From an uncultured Flavobacteriaceae bacterium (GTDB lineage: Bacteria; Bacteroidota; Bacteroidia; Flavobacteriales; Flavobacteriaceae): a stretch of DNA of 64,000 bases. Below, piece by piece: positions 8,245 through 16,129 of the stretch. The stretch lies in the NCBI GenBank assembly GCA_947488345.1, contig CANKZQ010000006.1, forward strand, positions 1-64,000, in the 5' to 3' direction. The notes beneath the pieces were generated by a model. That model did not search any database and was not told the DNA's origin. It worked only from the letters and a program-made list of their open reading frames with translations. Position 1 is the first letter of the stretch; each line of letters begins with the position of its first letter. The position numbers were made by a program, and so were the translations under genes.

Positions 8245-8697
8245 TTAAAGGCCATACATTTTTTTAGCACTTTCAATTTGTTCTTTTTCCGTTGTTTCAG
8301 GATACAGTAGATATTTGGGTGCAATAATTGGCTTAACTTCTCTTACGGTAATTTCTGTTATCGTTGCAAAAGGAAATTTTCCTCCAGTCATTTTAGTCAA
8401 TATTTTGTCCATTTCTGAGAATTCAGGATCGGTTTTACGAACAATTTTTGCTCTTCCTTTTACCTGAAATCCTTTCTGTACCATGATATCTATAAAACTC
8501 ACACAAACATTGTTGTTTTGCTTGATATTCCGTACGGTTTGAGGTGAAGCAATATTGGCGACTATTATTTTGTCTGCTTGATAGTAGTTGAAAATTTCCT
8601 TAGGAGAGACATTTGGCACATTTTTGCTCGATGTTGTTGCAAGCCAGCACAGTACGCTTTTATTGATACATTCTTTGATTTTTGTTGTTAATTCCAT
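8245..8697 (-). CDS. Pyridoxamine 5'-phosphate oxidase-family flavoprotein (short)
   Basis: A 150-residue split-barrel FMN-binding protein of the PNPOx-like family: CWLATTSSKNVPNVSPKEIFNYY then IIVANIASPQTVRNIKQNNNVCVSFIDIMVQKGFQVKGRAKIV. Members are FMN or F420 reductases or ligand-binding proteins rather than genuine PdxH. It lies in an operon with a nitroreductase and a second PPOX-fold protein, downstream of a MocR-type regulator, which points to a vitamin B6 or flavin-linked redox job. Exact reaction unknown. The 55-bp gap to the aminotransferase fits co-transcription. Confidence 0.85.
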   Translation of the reverse strand: MELTTKIKECINKSVLCWLATTSSKNVPNVSPKEIFNYYQADKIIVANIASPQTVRNIKQNNNVCVSFIDIMVQKGFQVKGRAKIVRKTDPEFSEMDKILTKMTGGKFPFATITEITVREVKPIIAPKYLLYPETTEKEQIESAKKMYGL

Positions 8698-8734
8698 TGG
8701 CCTGTTGTAGTTATTTTAGTACGTTTTTATTCAA

Positions 8735-9409
8735 TTACTTCCAATTGCTAATGTCTTTAATATTTCTTCTTGACTTCAGACGCTTCGGATTTTCTTTTCG
8801 ATAACCAAAAGCCACCATATACGATAATCCATATTTTTCGGTATCTATCCCAAATTTTTCTCTCAATAGAACTTCTGCCTTTTCTCGGATAAATCCTTCA
8901 ATCGGACAGCTGTCAATACCTATCATGGCCGCTGCAGTCAGCATATTTCCCAATGCTATGTACGCCTGTTTGGAAGCCCAATCAAATAGTTTTCTATCGG
9001 TATCCAAGACATGATCATGTTTTTGAAATTCTCGATAAAGCCCTAAATATATGTCAATAGTATCTTCAGTAAATTGCTTGACCTCCTTCATCATATGCAT
9101 AATGTAATTTGAATCCCACCGAGTCATTGGTGCTTTCATACTTAAGCCTAAAACAAAATGACTAGCAGTTTTCAACCTTAAAGGTGCTCCAGTGACAATA
9201 GGTATCAATGCTTCACGCAATTCTGGGGTCTGAACGACAACAAAATGCCATGGCTCAAAACCAAAAGAACTTGGAGACAAGTTTGCTATTTGCAGAATGA
9301 AATTCATATCATCATCAGATAGTTTTTTATTGGGATCAAATTCTTTCGTTGCATGCCTATATTGGAAGACATCGATTATATCCTTTTTTGAAATTGTAGG
9401 TGCTTTCAT
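8735..9409 (-). CDS. NAD(P)H-dependent nitroreductase family protein
   Basis: A 224-residue FMN-dependent nitroreductase (NfsB/NfnB-like). The N-terminal FQYRHATKEFDPNKKLSDDD carries the FMN-phosphate-binding RxAxKxF-type motif. LSPSSFGFEPWHFVVVQ and the later MIGIDSCPIEGF and YMVAFGYRKENPKRLKSRR match the dihydropteridine reductase/NfsB branch. Expected to reduce nitroaromatics, quinones or a pteridine with NAD(P)H. It is the middle gene of the operon 11241 to 7044, 10 bp after the preceding PPOX-family gene. Confidence 0.9.
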   Translation of the reverse strand: MKAPTISKKDIIDVFQYRHATKEFDPNKKLSDDDMNFILQIANLSPSSFGFEPWHFVVVQTPELREALIPIVTGAPLRLKTASHFVLGLSMKAPMTRWDSNYIMHMMKEVKQFTEDTIDIYLGLYREFQKHDHVLDTDRKLFDWASKQAYIALGNMLTAAAMIGIDSCPIEGFIREKAEVLLREKFGIDTEKYGLSYMVAFGYRKENPKRLKSRRNIKDISNWK

Positions 9410-9419
9410 TTTTATTGTT

Positions 9420-10082
9420 CTATTTATTATTTTGGTGGTAATAGTCTAAAACATGTTTTGGAATTTTTATTTTCTCTGATAAAACTTCATCGGAAATTGG
9501 GTATTCGGCAACTTGTTTTAAAGGTACTAAGCCTGCCCAAACGTTTAAATCATAATCTTCTGGTTCGTCAATAACACCAACATCTCTAATTTTAGCTGAA
9601 GCGGTTTCTATAGTCATTTCTACTACTAAAGTTCGATCTAATTCGTTTTGGTGCATTGGTCTAATATCATCCCAACGCCCTTTCATCATATGTTCCATAA
9701 AATAAAAAAGAGCTGAGTCTTTTTCTTTAGGATCTTTGAGTTTTTTAACTGATCCAAATAGTGTTGCAGAACGATAATTTACAGAATGATGCAAACCAGA
9801 ACGCGCTAAAACCAGTGCATCTAAATGCATAACGGTCATACTAATCTCTTGGGCTTCTATTAGAGCTAATAACATTCTATTGGCCTGAGAGCCATGTAAA
9901 TAAATTTTATTGTCTTTTCTTCCATAAGCCATGGGTAAGGTAATTGCTCTCCCATCATAGACATAGCTTACATAACCAATAAAACCGGCATCTAAAATCT
10001 TATTGATTTTTTCAACATCGTAAGTTGCTCTAATTTTTCCCCGTTTTACTCTATTTAATTTAGATTTTGAATAGTCTTGCAT
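9420..10082 (-). CDS. Pyridoxamine 5'-phosphate oxidase-family protein (long, NimA-like)
   Basis: A 220-residue split-barrel flavoprotein of the Pyridox_ox_2 type: GFIGYVSYVYDGRAITLPMAYGR, then KIYLHGSQANRMLLAL and the SVNYRSATLFGSVKKL strand. The family includes the 5-nitroimidazole-resistance Nim proteins; it shares the fold, and a nitroimidazole function is not claimed. It sits 2 bp downstream of a GNAT gene and 10 bp upstream of the nitroreductase, so these are certainly one transcript. It is the second PPOX-like enzyme in the cluster. Confidence 0.87.
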   Translation of the reverse strand: MQDYSKSKLNRVKRGKIRATYDVEKINKILDAGFIGYVSYVYDGRAITLPMAYGRKDNKIYLHGSQANRMLLALIEAQEISMTVMHLDALVLARSGLHHSVNYRSATLFGSVKKLKDPKEKDSALFYFMEHMMKGRWDDIRPMHQNELDRTLVVEMTIETASAKIRDVGVIDEPEDYDLNVWAGLVPLKQVAEYPISDEVLSEKIKIPKHVLDYYHQNNK

Positions 10083-10084
10083 AT

Positions 10085-10600
10085 TTATATTTTTTTTGAA
10101 AACACTATATTTTCGTACTCTTTTCCATTGACAAGAAAATTTAATTCTCCAACGTTTTTAAATTCATTTCTTTCGTAGAACCTGATGGCTCTTTTGTTTT
10201 TTATGTAAACAGAAAGCCACATCGTATCTAACTGTAATGCTTTGGCTTTCTCTTCAACAAAAGTTAGGAGTTGTTGTCCAATTTTTAACGGTATAAATTC
10301 ATTTAGAATGTAGATGCGCTCTAATCGACAGTTGTTTTGTGAGGCTACACTTTCGTGCATGGCGCCTACTACTAATTTGGCATAGCCAACAGGTAAATCA
10401 TCGGCATAAATAATATAGAACAGGTGTTTTGTATTGTTGAGATCTTGCTTCGTTTTAGAGACTGAAAAGGCCTCGTCAATGTATTTTATTAAATCATTTT
10501 CGTTTTTTATAAATTGCCCATGAGATTCAACGTAAGTTGTTTTTCCTAAATCTGATAACATGGCTGCATCTGCTTCTTTTGCAATTTTTATTTTAATCAT
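10085..10600 (-). CDS. GNAT N-acetyltransferase (PaiA-like)
   Basis: A 171-residue GNAT: MIKIKIAKEADAAMLSDLGKTTYVESHG at the start, LERIYILNEFIPLKIGQQLLTFVEEKA as motif A, and WLSVYIKNKRAIRFYERNEF at the end. The order resembles spermidine/spermine acetyltransferases of the PaiA/SpeG-like group, but the substrate cannot be fixed. It overlaps the start of its upstream neighbour by 8 bp (10593-10600), which indicates translational coupling. Part of the MocR-adjacent operon. Confidence 0.87.
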   Translation of the reverse strand: MIKIKIAKEADAAMLSDLGKTTYVESHGQFIKNENDLIKYIDEAFSVSKTKQDLNNTKHLFYIIYADDLPVGYAKLVVGAMHESVASQNNCRLERIYILNEFIPLKIGQQLLTFVEEKAKALQLDTMWLSVYIKNKRAIRFYERNEFKNVGELNFLVNGKEYENIVFSKKI

Positions 10601-10829
10601 GCTGTTCTTTTTTGAGTTTTAATCGTCTTAGATGATATCCATGCAGAAATACGGCAATGGTGCATCCTACAATTATTGGAGTTGCGGTAATTAATGAGCC
10701 ATATAAAATGTAAATTACATTAGCGATTAATGAGATTAGCCTCAATTTATATTCACCTTTAGTAGACATTGAATATAGGTTTATGACTAAACCCCCGTAA
10801 CCAATACAATCAATAAAAAATGGACTCAT
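10593..10829 (-). CDS. Small three-helix membrane protein (SemiSWEET/YgjV-like)
   Basis: 78 residues with three hydrophobic helices (about 5-21, 27-45 and 48-66) and a short basic tail. Size, helix number and the pattern INLYSMSTKGEYKLRLISLIANVIYILYG recall bacterial SemiSWEET sugar half-transporters and YgjV-like proteins, though the exact SWEET motif (PQ-loop) is absent. It may transport or sense a small solute for the surrounding PLP/FMN enzymes, which is speculative. It overlaps the GNAT gene by 8 bp. Confidence 0.65.
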   Translation of the reverse strand: MSPFFIDCIGYGGLVINLYSMSTKGEYKLRLISLIANVIYILYGSLITATPIIVGCTIAVFLHGYHLRRLKLKKEQHD

Positions 10830-10893
10830 ATAGAATTTTTAGCGTGGTATAAATGCTTGTTTTAAATGACTTTCATATACCAAATAGTATGAT

Positions 10894-11241
10894 CTAAAGA
10901 GATGTTTTTCTAAAGGCATTTATCATTTTTATTTTATCACCCCTAAATTCAAACAAATCACATCCAACTATTTTAGACTTATCCTTAAATACATAGGTCC
11001 ATTCTGAAACACCAAAATCCTCATATATTTTTATATTTTCAACAAATGCTTCACCTCCAGCATCATGCTTGATCATATCTTCGATACCATTCATAACATT
11101 TGCTTTACCTCTATAGGTTATTCCGGGCTCTGGACCAACAGATGCCTTATAAATACAGTCGTTTGTGAAAAATGAAGCAATCGTATCTATTTTTTTATCA
11201 CCCCATGCTGCTACAAATTTTAGAATAATTTCTTTTGTCAT
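10894..11241 (-). CDS. NTF2/SnoaL-like protein
   Basis: A 115-residue cone-shaped NTF2-fold protein close to limonene-1,2-epoxide hydrolase/SnoaL-like families: ILKFVAAWGDKKIDTIASFFTNDCIYKAS, then YRGKANVMNGIEDMI and WTYVFKDKSKIVGCDLFEFRGDKI. Such proteins act as isomerases or hydrolases, or just bind ligands. It is the first gene of the minus-strand operon that runs to 7044, directly behind the promoter opposite the MocR-type regulator. Confidence 0.8.
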   Translation of the reverse strand: MTKEIILKFVAAWGDKKIDTIASFFTNDCIYKASVGPEPGITYRGKANVMNGIEDMIKHDAGGEAFVENIKIYEDFGVSEWTYVFKDKSKIVGCDLFEFRGDKIKMINAFRKTSL

Positions 11242-11270
11242 AATTTATAGTGTTTTTATGTTTTATAGTT

Positions 11271-11300
11271 CAAAATTATTATATTTATGGACTATTACAA
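11271..11300 (-). promoter_or_regulatory. Promoter of the PLP/FMN operon
   Basis: Minus strand: TTG (11298-11300), 19 bp, TAATTTTG (11271-11278). The box TGGACTA (11288-11294) lies inside the spacer. Confidence 0.55.
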
Positions 11301-11331
11301 TGATCCAGAATGAACATAATAAGTAGTCCAG
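11288..11331. promoter_or_regulatory. Candidate MocR-type operator boxes
   Basis: TGGACTA (11288-11294), GATCCAG (11302-11308) and TAGTCCAG (11324-11331) form one inverted and one direct pair of a T/GTCCAG box. The last touches the regulator's start codon. Paired or triple boxes between divergent genes are usual for MocR/PdxR regulators; binding is inferred. Confidence 0.45.
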
Positions 11332-12825
11332 ATGTTTCCATATAAAACCAGTATTCAACTTGATAGACAAAGCAATCAAGCATTGTATTTACAATTATCG
11401 AATCAAATAATTCAATTAATTAAAAATCAGACGCTCGCTCCCAACACGAGGCTTCCTGGTAGTAGGACTCTGGCAGAACATTTAAATGTGCATAGAAAAA
11501 CAATAGTTGCTTGTTATGACGAGTTGTTATTGCAAGGTTGGGTAGAAAGTATGCCTAAAAAAGGAACCTTTATACATCGTAATTTACCTGTATTACAACG
11601 GCAAAAATTAGAGTCTACTGTAGTTTCTAATTTAAAAGATAACACTGGGTTCTCATTTTATAAGAATCCTGTTCTACCTGAAAAGTCATCGAAGAAGGAT
11701 AAAGGAATTTTATATTTAAATGATGGAGTCTCTGATGGACGCTTAACTTCAATTGATGAAATTGCCAGAACCTACAGAAGAGTATGTTCCAAAAAAAATG
11801 TATTCGACCATTTATCTTACGGTTCTACCTATGGCAATGATACCTTGCGAGACGTTTTAGTAGATTATTTAAATGCGACTAGAGGTTTACATATTACGAA
11901 AGATAATGTGTTGATTACACGTGGTAGCCAAATGGGAATTTGGTTATCATCGCAATTATTGCTTCAAAAAGGTGATATTGTGGTGGTTGGAAATACCAAT
12001 TATGAGTCTGCAGATGCAACGTTTTTAAACCAACATGCAAGACTAGAACGCGTTTTGGTAGATGAACATGGTCTTGTAACCGATGAAATTGAAAATCTAT
12101 GTAAGCGTCAACAAATTAAAGCTGTTTATGTAACGTCTCATCACCATCATCCAACCACAGTAACACTATGTGCAGAACGGAGAATTCACTTGTTGAATTT
12201 GGCAAAGCAGCATAATTTCGCCATTATTGAAGATGATTACGATTACGATTTTAATTACAATCACGCTCCTATTTTACCATTAGCAAGTCACGATACCAAC
12301 GGGAACGTGATTTATATTGGTTCTGTTTGTAAAACGGTTGCTCCAGTGTTTAGAATTGGGTATTTAATCGCGTCGAAAGAATTTGTAGATGAAGCCTCTA
12401 AATTAAGAGGTTATGTAGACCGACAAGGAGATGCCTTATTAGAATTAACATTTGCTGACTACATAAAATCGGGCGATTTGGATCGCCATATCCGTAAAGT
12501 GATGAAAATTTACAAACAACGACGTGATTTGTTTTGTAGACTTTTAAAAGATGAATTAGGTGATTTTTTTGAGTTTGAAATTCCGAAAGGAGGGATGGCA
12601 GTTTGGACAAAGTTGAGCCCAGAGTATTCTTGGGATCATTTTTCTGAAGTGGCAAAAAACTATAATTTAGAAATTGGAGATTGGAAGCAATATGATAATA
12701 CCAGCTTAGGACATAATTATATAAGAATTGGTTTTGCAGCGTATAATAATCAAGAGATTTATGAATTGATAAGCAGATTAAAGAAAATAATGGATGAAAT
12801 TAAAAAAATAGAAAAAATTTCATGA
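11332..12825 (+). CDS. MocR/PdxR-type transcriptional regulator (GntR-HTH plus aminotransferase fold)
   Basis: A 497-residue one-component regulator. Residues about 10-80 are a GntR winged helix (ALYLQLSNQIIQLIKN, TRLPGSRTLAEHLNVHRKTIVACYDELLLQGW). About 120-485 is a PLP-binding class I aminotransferase-like domain with VLITRGSQMGIWL, the aspartates of IIEDDYDYDF and the Schiff-base lysine in IGSVCKTVAPVFRIGY. MocR proteins sense PLP or an amino-acid adduct; PdxR members control vitamin B6 genes. Here it diverges from an operon with an aminotransferase, two pyridoxamine-phosphate-oxidase-like proteins and a nitroreductase, which are natural targets. ATG 11332 is preceded directly by an operator-like box. 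Confidence 0.92.
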   Translation: MFPYKTSIQLDRQSNQALYLQLSNQIIQLIKNQTLAPNTRLPGSRTLAEHLNVHRKTIVACYDELLLQGWVESMPKKGTFIHRNLPVLQRQKLESTVVSNLKDNTGFSFYKNPVLPEKSSKKDKGILYLNDGVSDGRLTSIDEIARTYRRVCSKKNVFDHLSYGSTYGNDTLRDVLVDYLNATRGLHITKDNVLITRGSQMGIWLSSQLLLQKGDIVVVGNTNYESADATFLNQHARLERVLVDEHGLVTDEIENLCKRQQIKAVYVTSHHHHPTTVTLCAERRIHLLNLAKQHNFAIIEDDYDYDFNYNHAPILPLASHDTNGNVIYIGSVCKTVAPVFRIGYLIASKEFVDEASKLRGYVDRQGDALLELTFADYIKSGDLDRHIRKVMKIYKQRRDLFCRLLKDELGDFFEFEIPKGGMAVWTKLSPEYSWDHFSEVAKNYNLEIGDWKQYDNTSLGHNYIRIGFAAYNNQEIYELISRLKKIMDEIKKIEKIS

Positions 12826-12900
12826 ACTATTTTAAACACGTTGAATATAGATCTATTTTTAAATTTTAATACTAGTTCATTTCCTTGAAAGATACTATTA

Positions 12901-13037
12901 CTGCCAACAATTGGGCCATGGTTAGTTACCTAAACAACTAAGATAGCAAAAAGGGTAGGAGTAACGAAATCGCTATAATATACAAGGCACTCTTTAAAAA
13001 ATGTAGTAATTAATTATAAACGGTGTAGTAGCACATA
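12901..13037. repeat. attC-like element E6
   Basis: The left arm TGCCAACAATTGGGCCATGG (12902-12921) pairs with the right arm region GTAATTAATTATAAACGGTG (13006-13025). The inner module is shared with E4 and E11. The end GTAGCACATA (13028-13037) is the exact inverse of TATGTGCTAC at 13831-13840, bounding gene 13039-13812. Confidence 0.65.
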
Positions 13038-13038
13038 T

Positions 13039-13812
13039 TTATTCTTTTTTAGTTCCTAATAAATATAGCACAACACTCGGTCCAGATTTCACTTTATTAA
13101 TTTCCCAATCATATTTTTCCGTTCCGTCTAAATTTTCAACAAGTGCATTCATTTCTTTCATGGAATAAGTCCTCAATGATGAAACAATTCCGTCCCATAA
13201 AACAAACAAAGGAACAATTGGAATAAGATAGGTAAAAATGATTCTACCGATTTTGAATGGTCCTATAAATGGTGTTGTAAGTAGTACACTCAATGGTGAA
13301 AATAACATCGCAATAAGGCTTGGTAAACTTCTTTCTTGTGCTTCAAAAATAGCAATAGCACTATTTGTGTCAACTGCATTTTGTAAAATTTGTTTTGCGT
13401 CATTTGGTTTGAAATGATGCAATGACAAAAATTGTGTTCTCAAACCTTTCAATTCGGGCGGTACATTTCTCGCATCGATAGGCTTATCTATAAATTCAAA
13501 ATTATCCGCTTTCTTTTTTGTAAGCCTAAAAGCAGGAATATTCGGATAAAAATCTGTTAAGGTTATTTTTATGTCAGGAATATCTTTTTTTAATTCAGAG
13601 TTCAACCACTTCAGTCCACCACCACCACCTGAACCAAGGTCAATGATTTGATTAGTTCCACTTTTGTTTAAGCCTTTTTTGATTATAGGAATTATCGGTT
13701 TGTACATCTTAGTTCTATTGGACAAAAACTGTAAAAAATCTGTTCCGTAATTCCTTAAAAAAGTTGGAAACCATTTTTGATCTTCAAATTCGAATAGATG
13801 TATTCTTCCCAT
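13039..13812 (-). CDS. SAM-dependent methyltransferase-like membrane-associated protein
   Basis: A 257-residue protein. Residues about 50-140 form a class I methyltransferase Rossmann core: IIDLGSGGGGGLKWLNSEL as the SAM-binding glycine loop, then KITLTDFYPN and a late FLSLHHFKPNDAKQIL segment. After about residue 165 there is a hydrophobic stretch with one or two membrane segments (LIAMLFSPLSVLLTTPFIG and FTYLIPIVPLFVLW). The combination suggests a methyltransferase acting at the membrane or on a lipid-like substrate, but this is inference. It is the single gene of a unit bounded by exact 10-bp inverted ends. Confidence 0.72.
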   Translation of the reverse strand: MGRIHLFEFEDQKWFPTFLRNYGTDFLQFLSNRTKMYKPIIPIIKKGLNKSGTNQIIDLGSGGGGGLKWLNSELKKDIPDIKITLTDFYPNIPAFRLTKKKADNFEFIDKPIDARNVPPELKGLRTQFLSLHHFKPNDAKQILQNAVDTNSAIAIFEAQERSLPSLIAMLFSPLSVLLTTPFIGPFKIGRIIFTYLIPIVPLFVLWDGIVSSLRTYSMKEMNALVENLDGTEKYDWEINKVKSGPSVVLYLLGTKKE

Positions 13813-13830
13813 TTTTCGATATTTTGTTCA

Positions 13831-13940
13831 TATGTGCTACAACAGTTGATGTATAGTTTAGTTTCGGGAACGCGTTAAGATTTTCCGACGTTAAGTTAAG
13901 TTAATTAATTCAAGTATCTTTTGATTTGCGAACTTTTACG
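13831..13940. repeat. attC-like element E7
   Basis: The left arm TATGTGCTACAACAGTTGAT (13831-13850) leads into GTATAGTTTAGTTTCGGG, GATTTTCCGACGTTAAG and AAGTTAATTAATTCAAG, all shared with E2, E12 and E20. The right arm is poorly conserved. Confidence 0.55.
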
Positions 13941-13944
13941 ATTG

Positions 13945-14421
13945 TCAATTATTCTTTAGTTTTTTGGCGATCTCATCGTAATATTTTTGCGTGACTACTT
14001 CAGTCCACGTTGTTGGTTTGCCACCACCATATAAAGCCAAATATGTTACATCACTATCTTTGGTTGATGAATGCCAATGTTCGATATCTTTTTCACATTT
14101 AATCACGTCTCCTGTTTTCAGAATCACGGGTTCTTTTCCTCTTTCTTGATAATATGCTTCTCCATCTACAATTATCAGAACCTGCGAAGAACTATGTTTA
14201 TGCCAATCCAAGGTTGAGTTGGCTTTAAAAGTTGCTTTTGTAATGTTATAGCCCAAGTCAGCATCGTCATGGATAATAGCATTTAACCAAGCTTTTCCGA
14301 TGTAATGCGTATTTGGAGCTTTTCTACCCTCAGTGAGATATGAGGAAACTTTATATTCAGAATTTTGGGAAAATACTGATATGGAGAATAAAATAAACAG
14401 GAATAAAATTGTATTTTTCAT
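13945..14421 (-). CDS. Secreted cupin-domain protein
   Basis: The ATG at 14419-14421 is preferred over the longer reading frame (start 14457) because it opens a clean signal peptide MKNTILFLFILFSISVFSQ, giving about 158 residues. The mature protein is a single cupin barrel with the metal-binding pattern WHKHSSSQVLIIVDGEAYYQ and GDVIKCEKDIEHWHS (His pair, Glu/Gln, late His). It is close to periplasmic cupins such as quercetinase-like or YhhW-like proteins of unknown function. It lies alone between elements E7 and E8 with no promoter of its own that I can see. Confidence 0.8.
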   Translation of the reverse strand: MKNTILFLFILFSISVFSQNSEYKVSSYLTEGRKAPNTHYIGKAWLNAIIHDDADLGYNITKATFKANSTLDWHKHSSSQVLIIVDGEAYYQERGKEPVILKTGDVIKCEKDIEHWHSSTKDSDVTYLALYGGGKPTTWTEVVTQKYYDEIAKKLKNN

Positions 14422-14460
14422 TTGTAAAAGTTTTGTTTTTTGTCGTTTAACGTTCAAAGC

Positions 14461-14599
14461 TCGCGTACAACAATTGGTGTATGGTTAGTTACGATTGTTA
14501 CGCGACTAATTTAACAAAAGCAAACCGAACCTTAGGAAAATCCGTAGGATTTTCTGAGTAACGCTAACCTTAGCAATGAATGATACCTGTTGTACGTAG
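14461..14599. repeat. attC-like element E8
   Basis: The left arm CGTACAACAATTGGTGTATG (14464-14483) pairs with the right arm TGATACCTGTTGTACG (14581-14596), and the outer 9 bp CGTACAACA/TGTTGTACG are perfect. An inner palindrome GGAAAATCCGTAGGATTTTC is present. About 75 internal bases are closely similar to E9. The end GTTGTACGTAG (14589-14599) is the exact inverse of 16947-16957. Confidence 0.7.
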
Positions 14600-14605
14600 T
14601 TTTGG

Positions 14606-16096
14606 TTAAAGTTTCAAGCTTTTAATATACTCATCTGTGATTTTAGAAACCTCTGTTGAGTGTTTCCCATACCAAATCATATGTTCGGCATCCTTAACAG
14701 TATGTAGCTTAATATCATTCCCTAGTGATTTCATTTCTTTGTAAAAATATTCTACAGTCTCATAAGGACAGTTTCTATCTTTATCTCCATGAATTAAAAG
14801 CATTTTAACGTCACTCTTTTTTAATAAATGATTAGGAGATATCTCTTTTACGATATCTCTGTTTTGCATCTTTTCGGTAATCCAATTATTTGAGTTGGTC
14901 GTTAAATCATAGACTCCAGAATTTACTATTATAACATTAGGCTTAGCGCTTATTTTAAGATTATCGGTACTTTCATTCCAATTGTCAATTAATGCGGTAG
15001 CCAATGATAAATGACCTCCGGCAGAATTACCCGTAACTATAATTTTATTCGAATTTATGTTATACTTTTCTGCGTTTTCCCTTATCCAACGTAATGCTGA
15101 TTTCGCATCTTTAACGGCTTCAAACGGATATGTTCCGTGTATTCCTTTAATTCTATATTCAACCACTCCAACTACCCAACCTTGTTTAGCATAAGCCTTA
15201 GCTGTACTAAAAAACCAATCTGGCTTACCTTCTGACCAACTTCCTCCATGAAATTGAACTATTGTAGGTCGTTTTCCTTTAAAATCTTCTGTATTTGGTA
15301 AAAAGAGATGCATTTGTAATTCATATCCATCTATTTTTTTGTAAGTTTCTATGATATGAGATGCTCTTGCTTTTTTATGAGAATTATAAATGGTATTTAT
15401 TTTTTCTAAATATTCAGGAGTTTCACACGATGCAATAAAATCTGAATAAAACGCATCAATATTTCTTATTCCCATATCATCAATATATGCATACAAATAG
15501 TTTTGTTTACAAAATGATTTTACTTTGTTATTGGTAAAGGTTGATTCAATAACATCCCAATTAGCATTCAATTGCTGATTGCCAAAATCGTCGTAAATGT
15601 TACTCTTAAGTTTTTTATTCGACTCAATTGTAACGAAAGATATTACAAACCTTTTAAAACTATTATCCGAAAGATTGTCAGTATCATTAAAGTATAATAA
15701 AAGGTTGTTTAATTTTGTCTGATTTTTTTTTGATAAAACGACTTTTTCTCCCGTAAAGTCTTGATGCTTTTGCGGATATTCAAGAATGAACCTATCAAAT
15801 GTGAAATTTATCCCTAAAATTTCACGACTTAATGTCTTCTTGTCGAGTAGCGCTTTGTACTTATTTATATGAGTTATATATATGTTTTTTAAAGAATCAA
15901 TTTTATGAGTAAAACTCGATTGATTTAAAGAGTTTAATAAATAGTAATTATTATTTAAATATTCATTAATTGAAGGGTTAATTTTTTCTTGCTCTTTATA
16001 AAAAATGCTTTTATTTTTTTCTAAATCCTCATTCGTAACATTTTTACAACCAAAAATTAGTAGTAGAAGTAACATAAAGAAATGTCTTATATTCAT
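14606..16096 (-). CDS. Lipoprotein with C-terminal alpha/beta-hydrolase (HSL/BD-FAE-like esterase)
   Basis: A 496-residue lipoprotein: a short hydrophobic leader ends in IFGC, with lipidation at Cys17. Residues 20 to about 250 are a mostly helical, charged region I do not recognise. Residues about 265-496 are an alpha/beta-hydrolase of the hormone-sensitive-lipase/BD-FAE esterase group: oxyanion loop HGGSW (about 281), nucleophile elbow GNSAGG (Ser about 357), Asp in HGDKDRNCPYE and His in DAEHMIW. It is likely an envelope-anchored esterase. Its start lies 33 bp behind the membrane regulator gene 16130-16813, so the two form an operon inside one cassette-like unit. Confidence 0.85.
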   Translation of the reverse strand: MNIRHFFMLLLLLIFGCKNVTNEDLEKNKSIFYKEQEKINPSINEYLNNNYYLLNSLNQSSFTHKIDSLKNIYITHINKYKALLDKKTLSREILGINFTFDRFILEYPQKHQDFTGEKVVLSKKNQTKLNNLLLYFNDTDNLSDNSFKRFVISFVTIESNKKLKSNIYDDFGNQQLNANWDVIESTFTNNKVKSFCKQNYLYAYIDDMGIRNIDAFYSDFIASCETPEYLEKINTIYNSHKKARASHIIETYKKIDGYELQMHLFLPNTEDFKGKRPTIVQFHGGSWSEGKPDWFFSTAKAYAKQGWVVGVVEYRIKGIHGTYPFEAVKDAKSALRWIRENAEKYNINSNKIIVTGNSAGGHLSLATALIDNWNESTDNLKISAKPNVIIVNSGVYDLTTNSNNWITEKMQNRDIVKEISPNHLLKKSDVKMLLIHGDKDRNCPYETVEYFYKEMKSLGNDIKLHTVKDAEHMIWYGKHSTEVSKITDEYIKSLKL

Positions 16097-16129
16097 AATT
16101 TGAGCTTTGTAGTATGTTAAAATTTGTTT

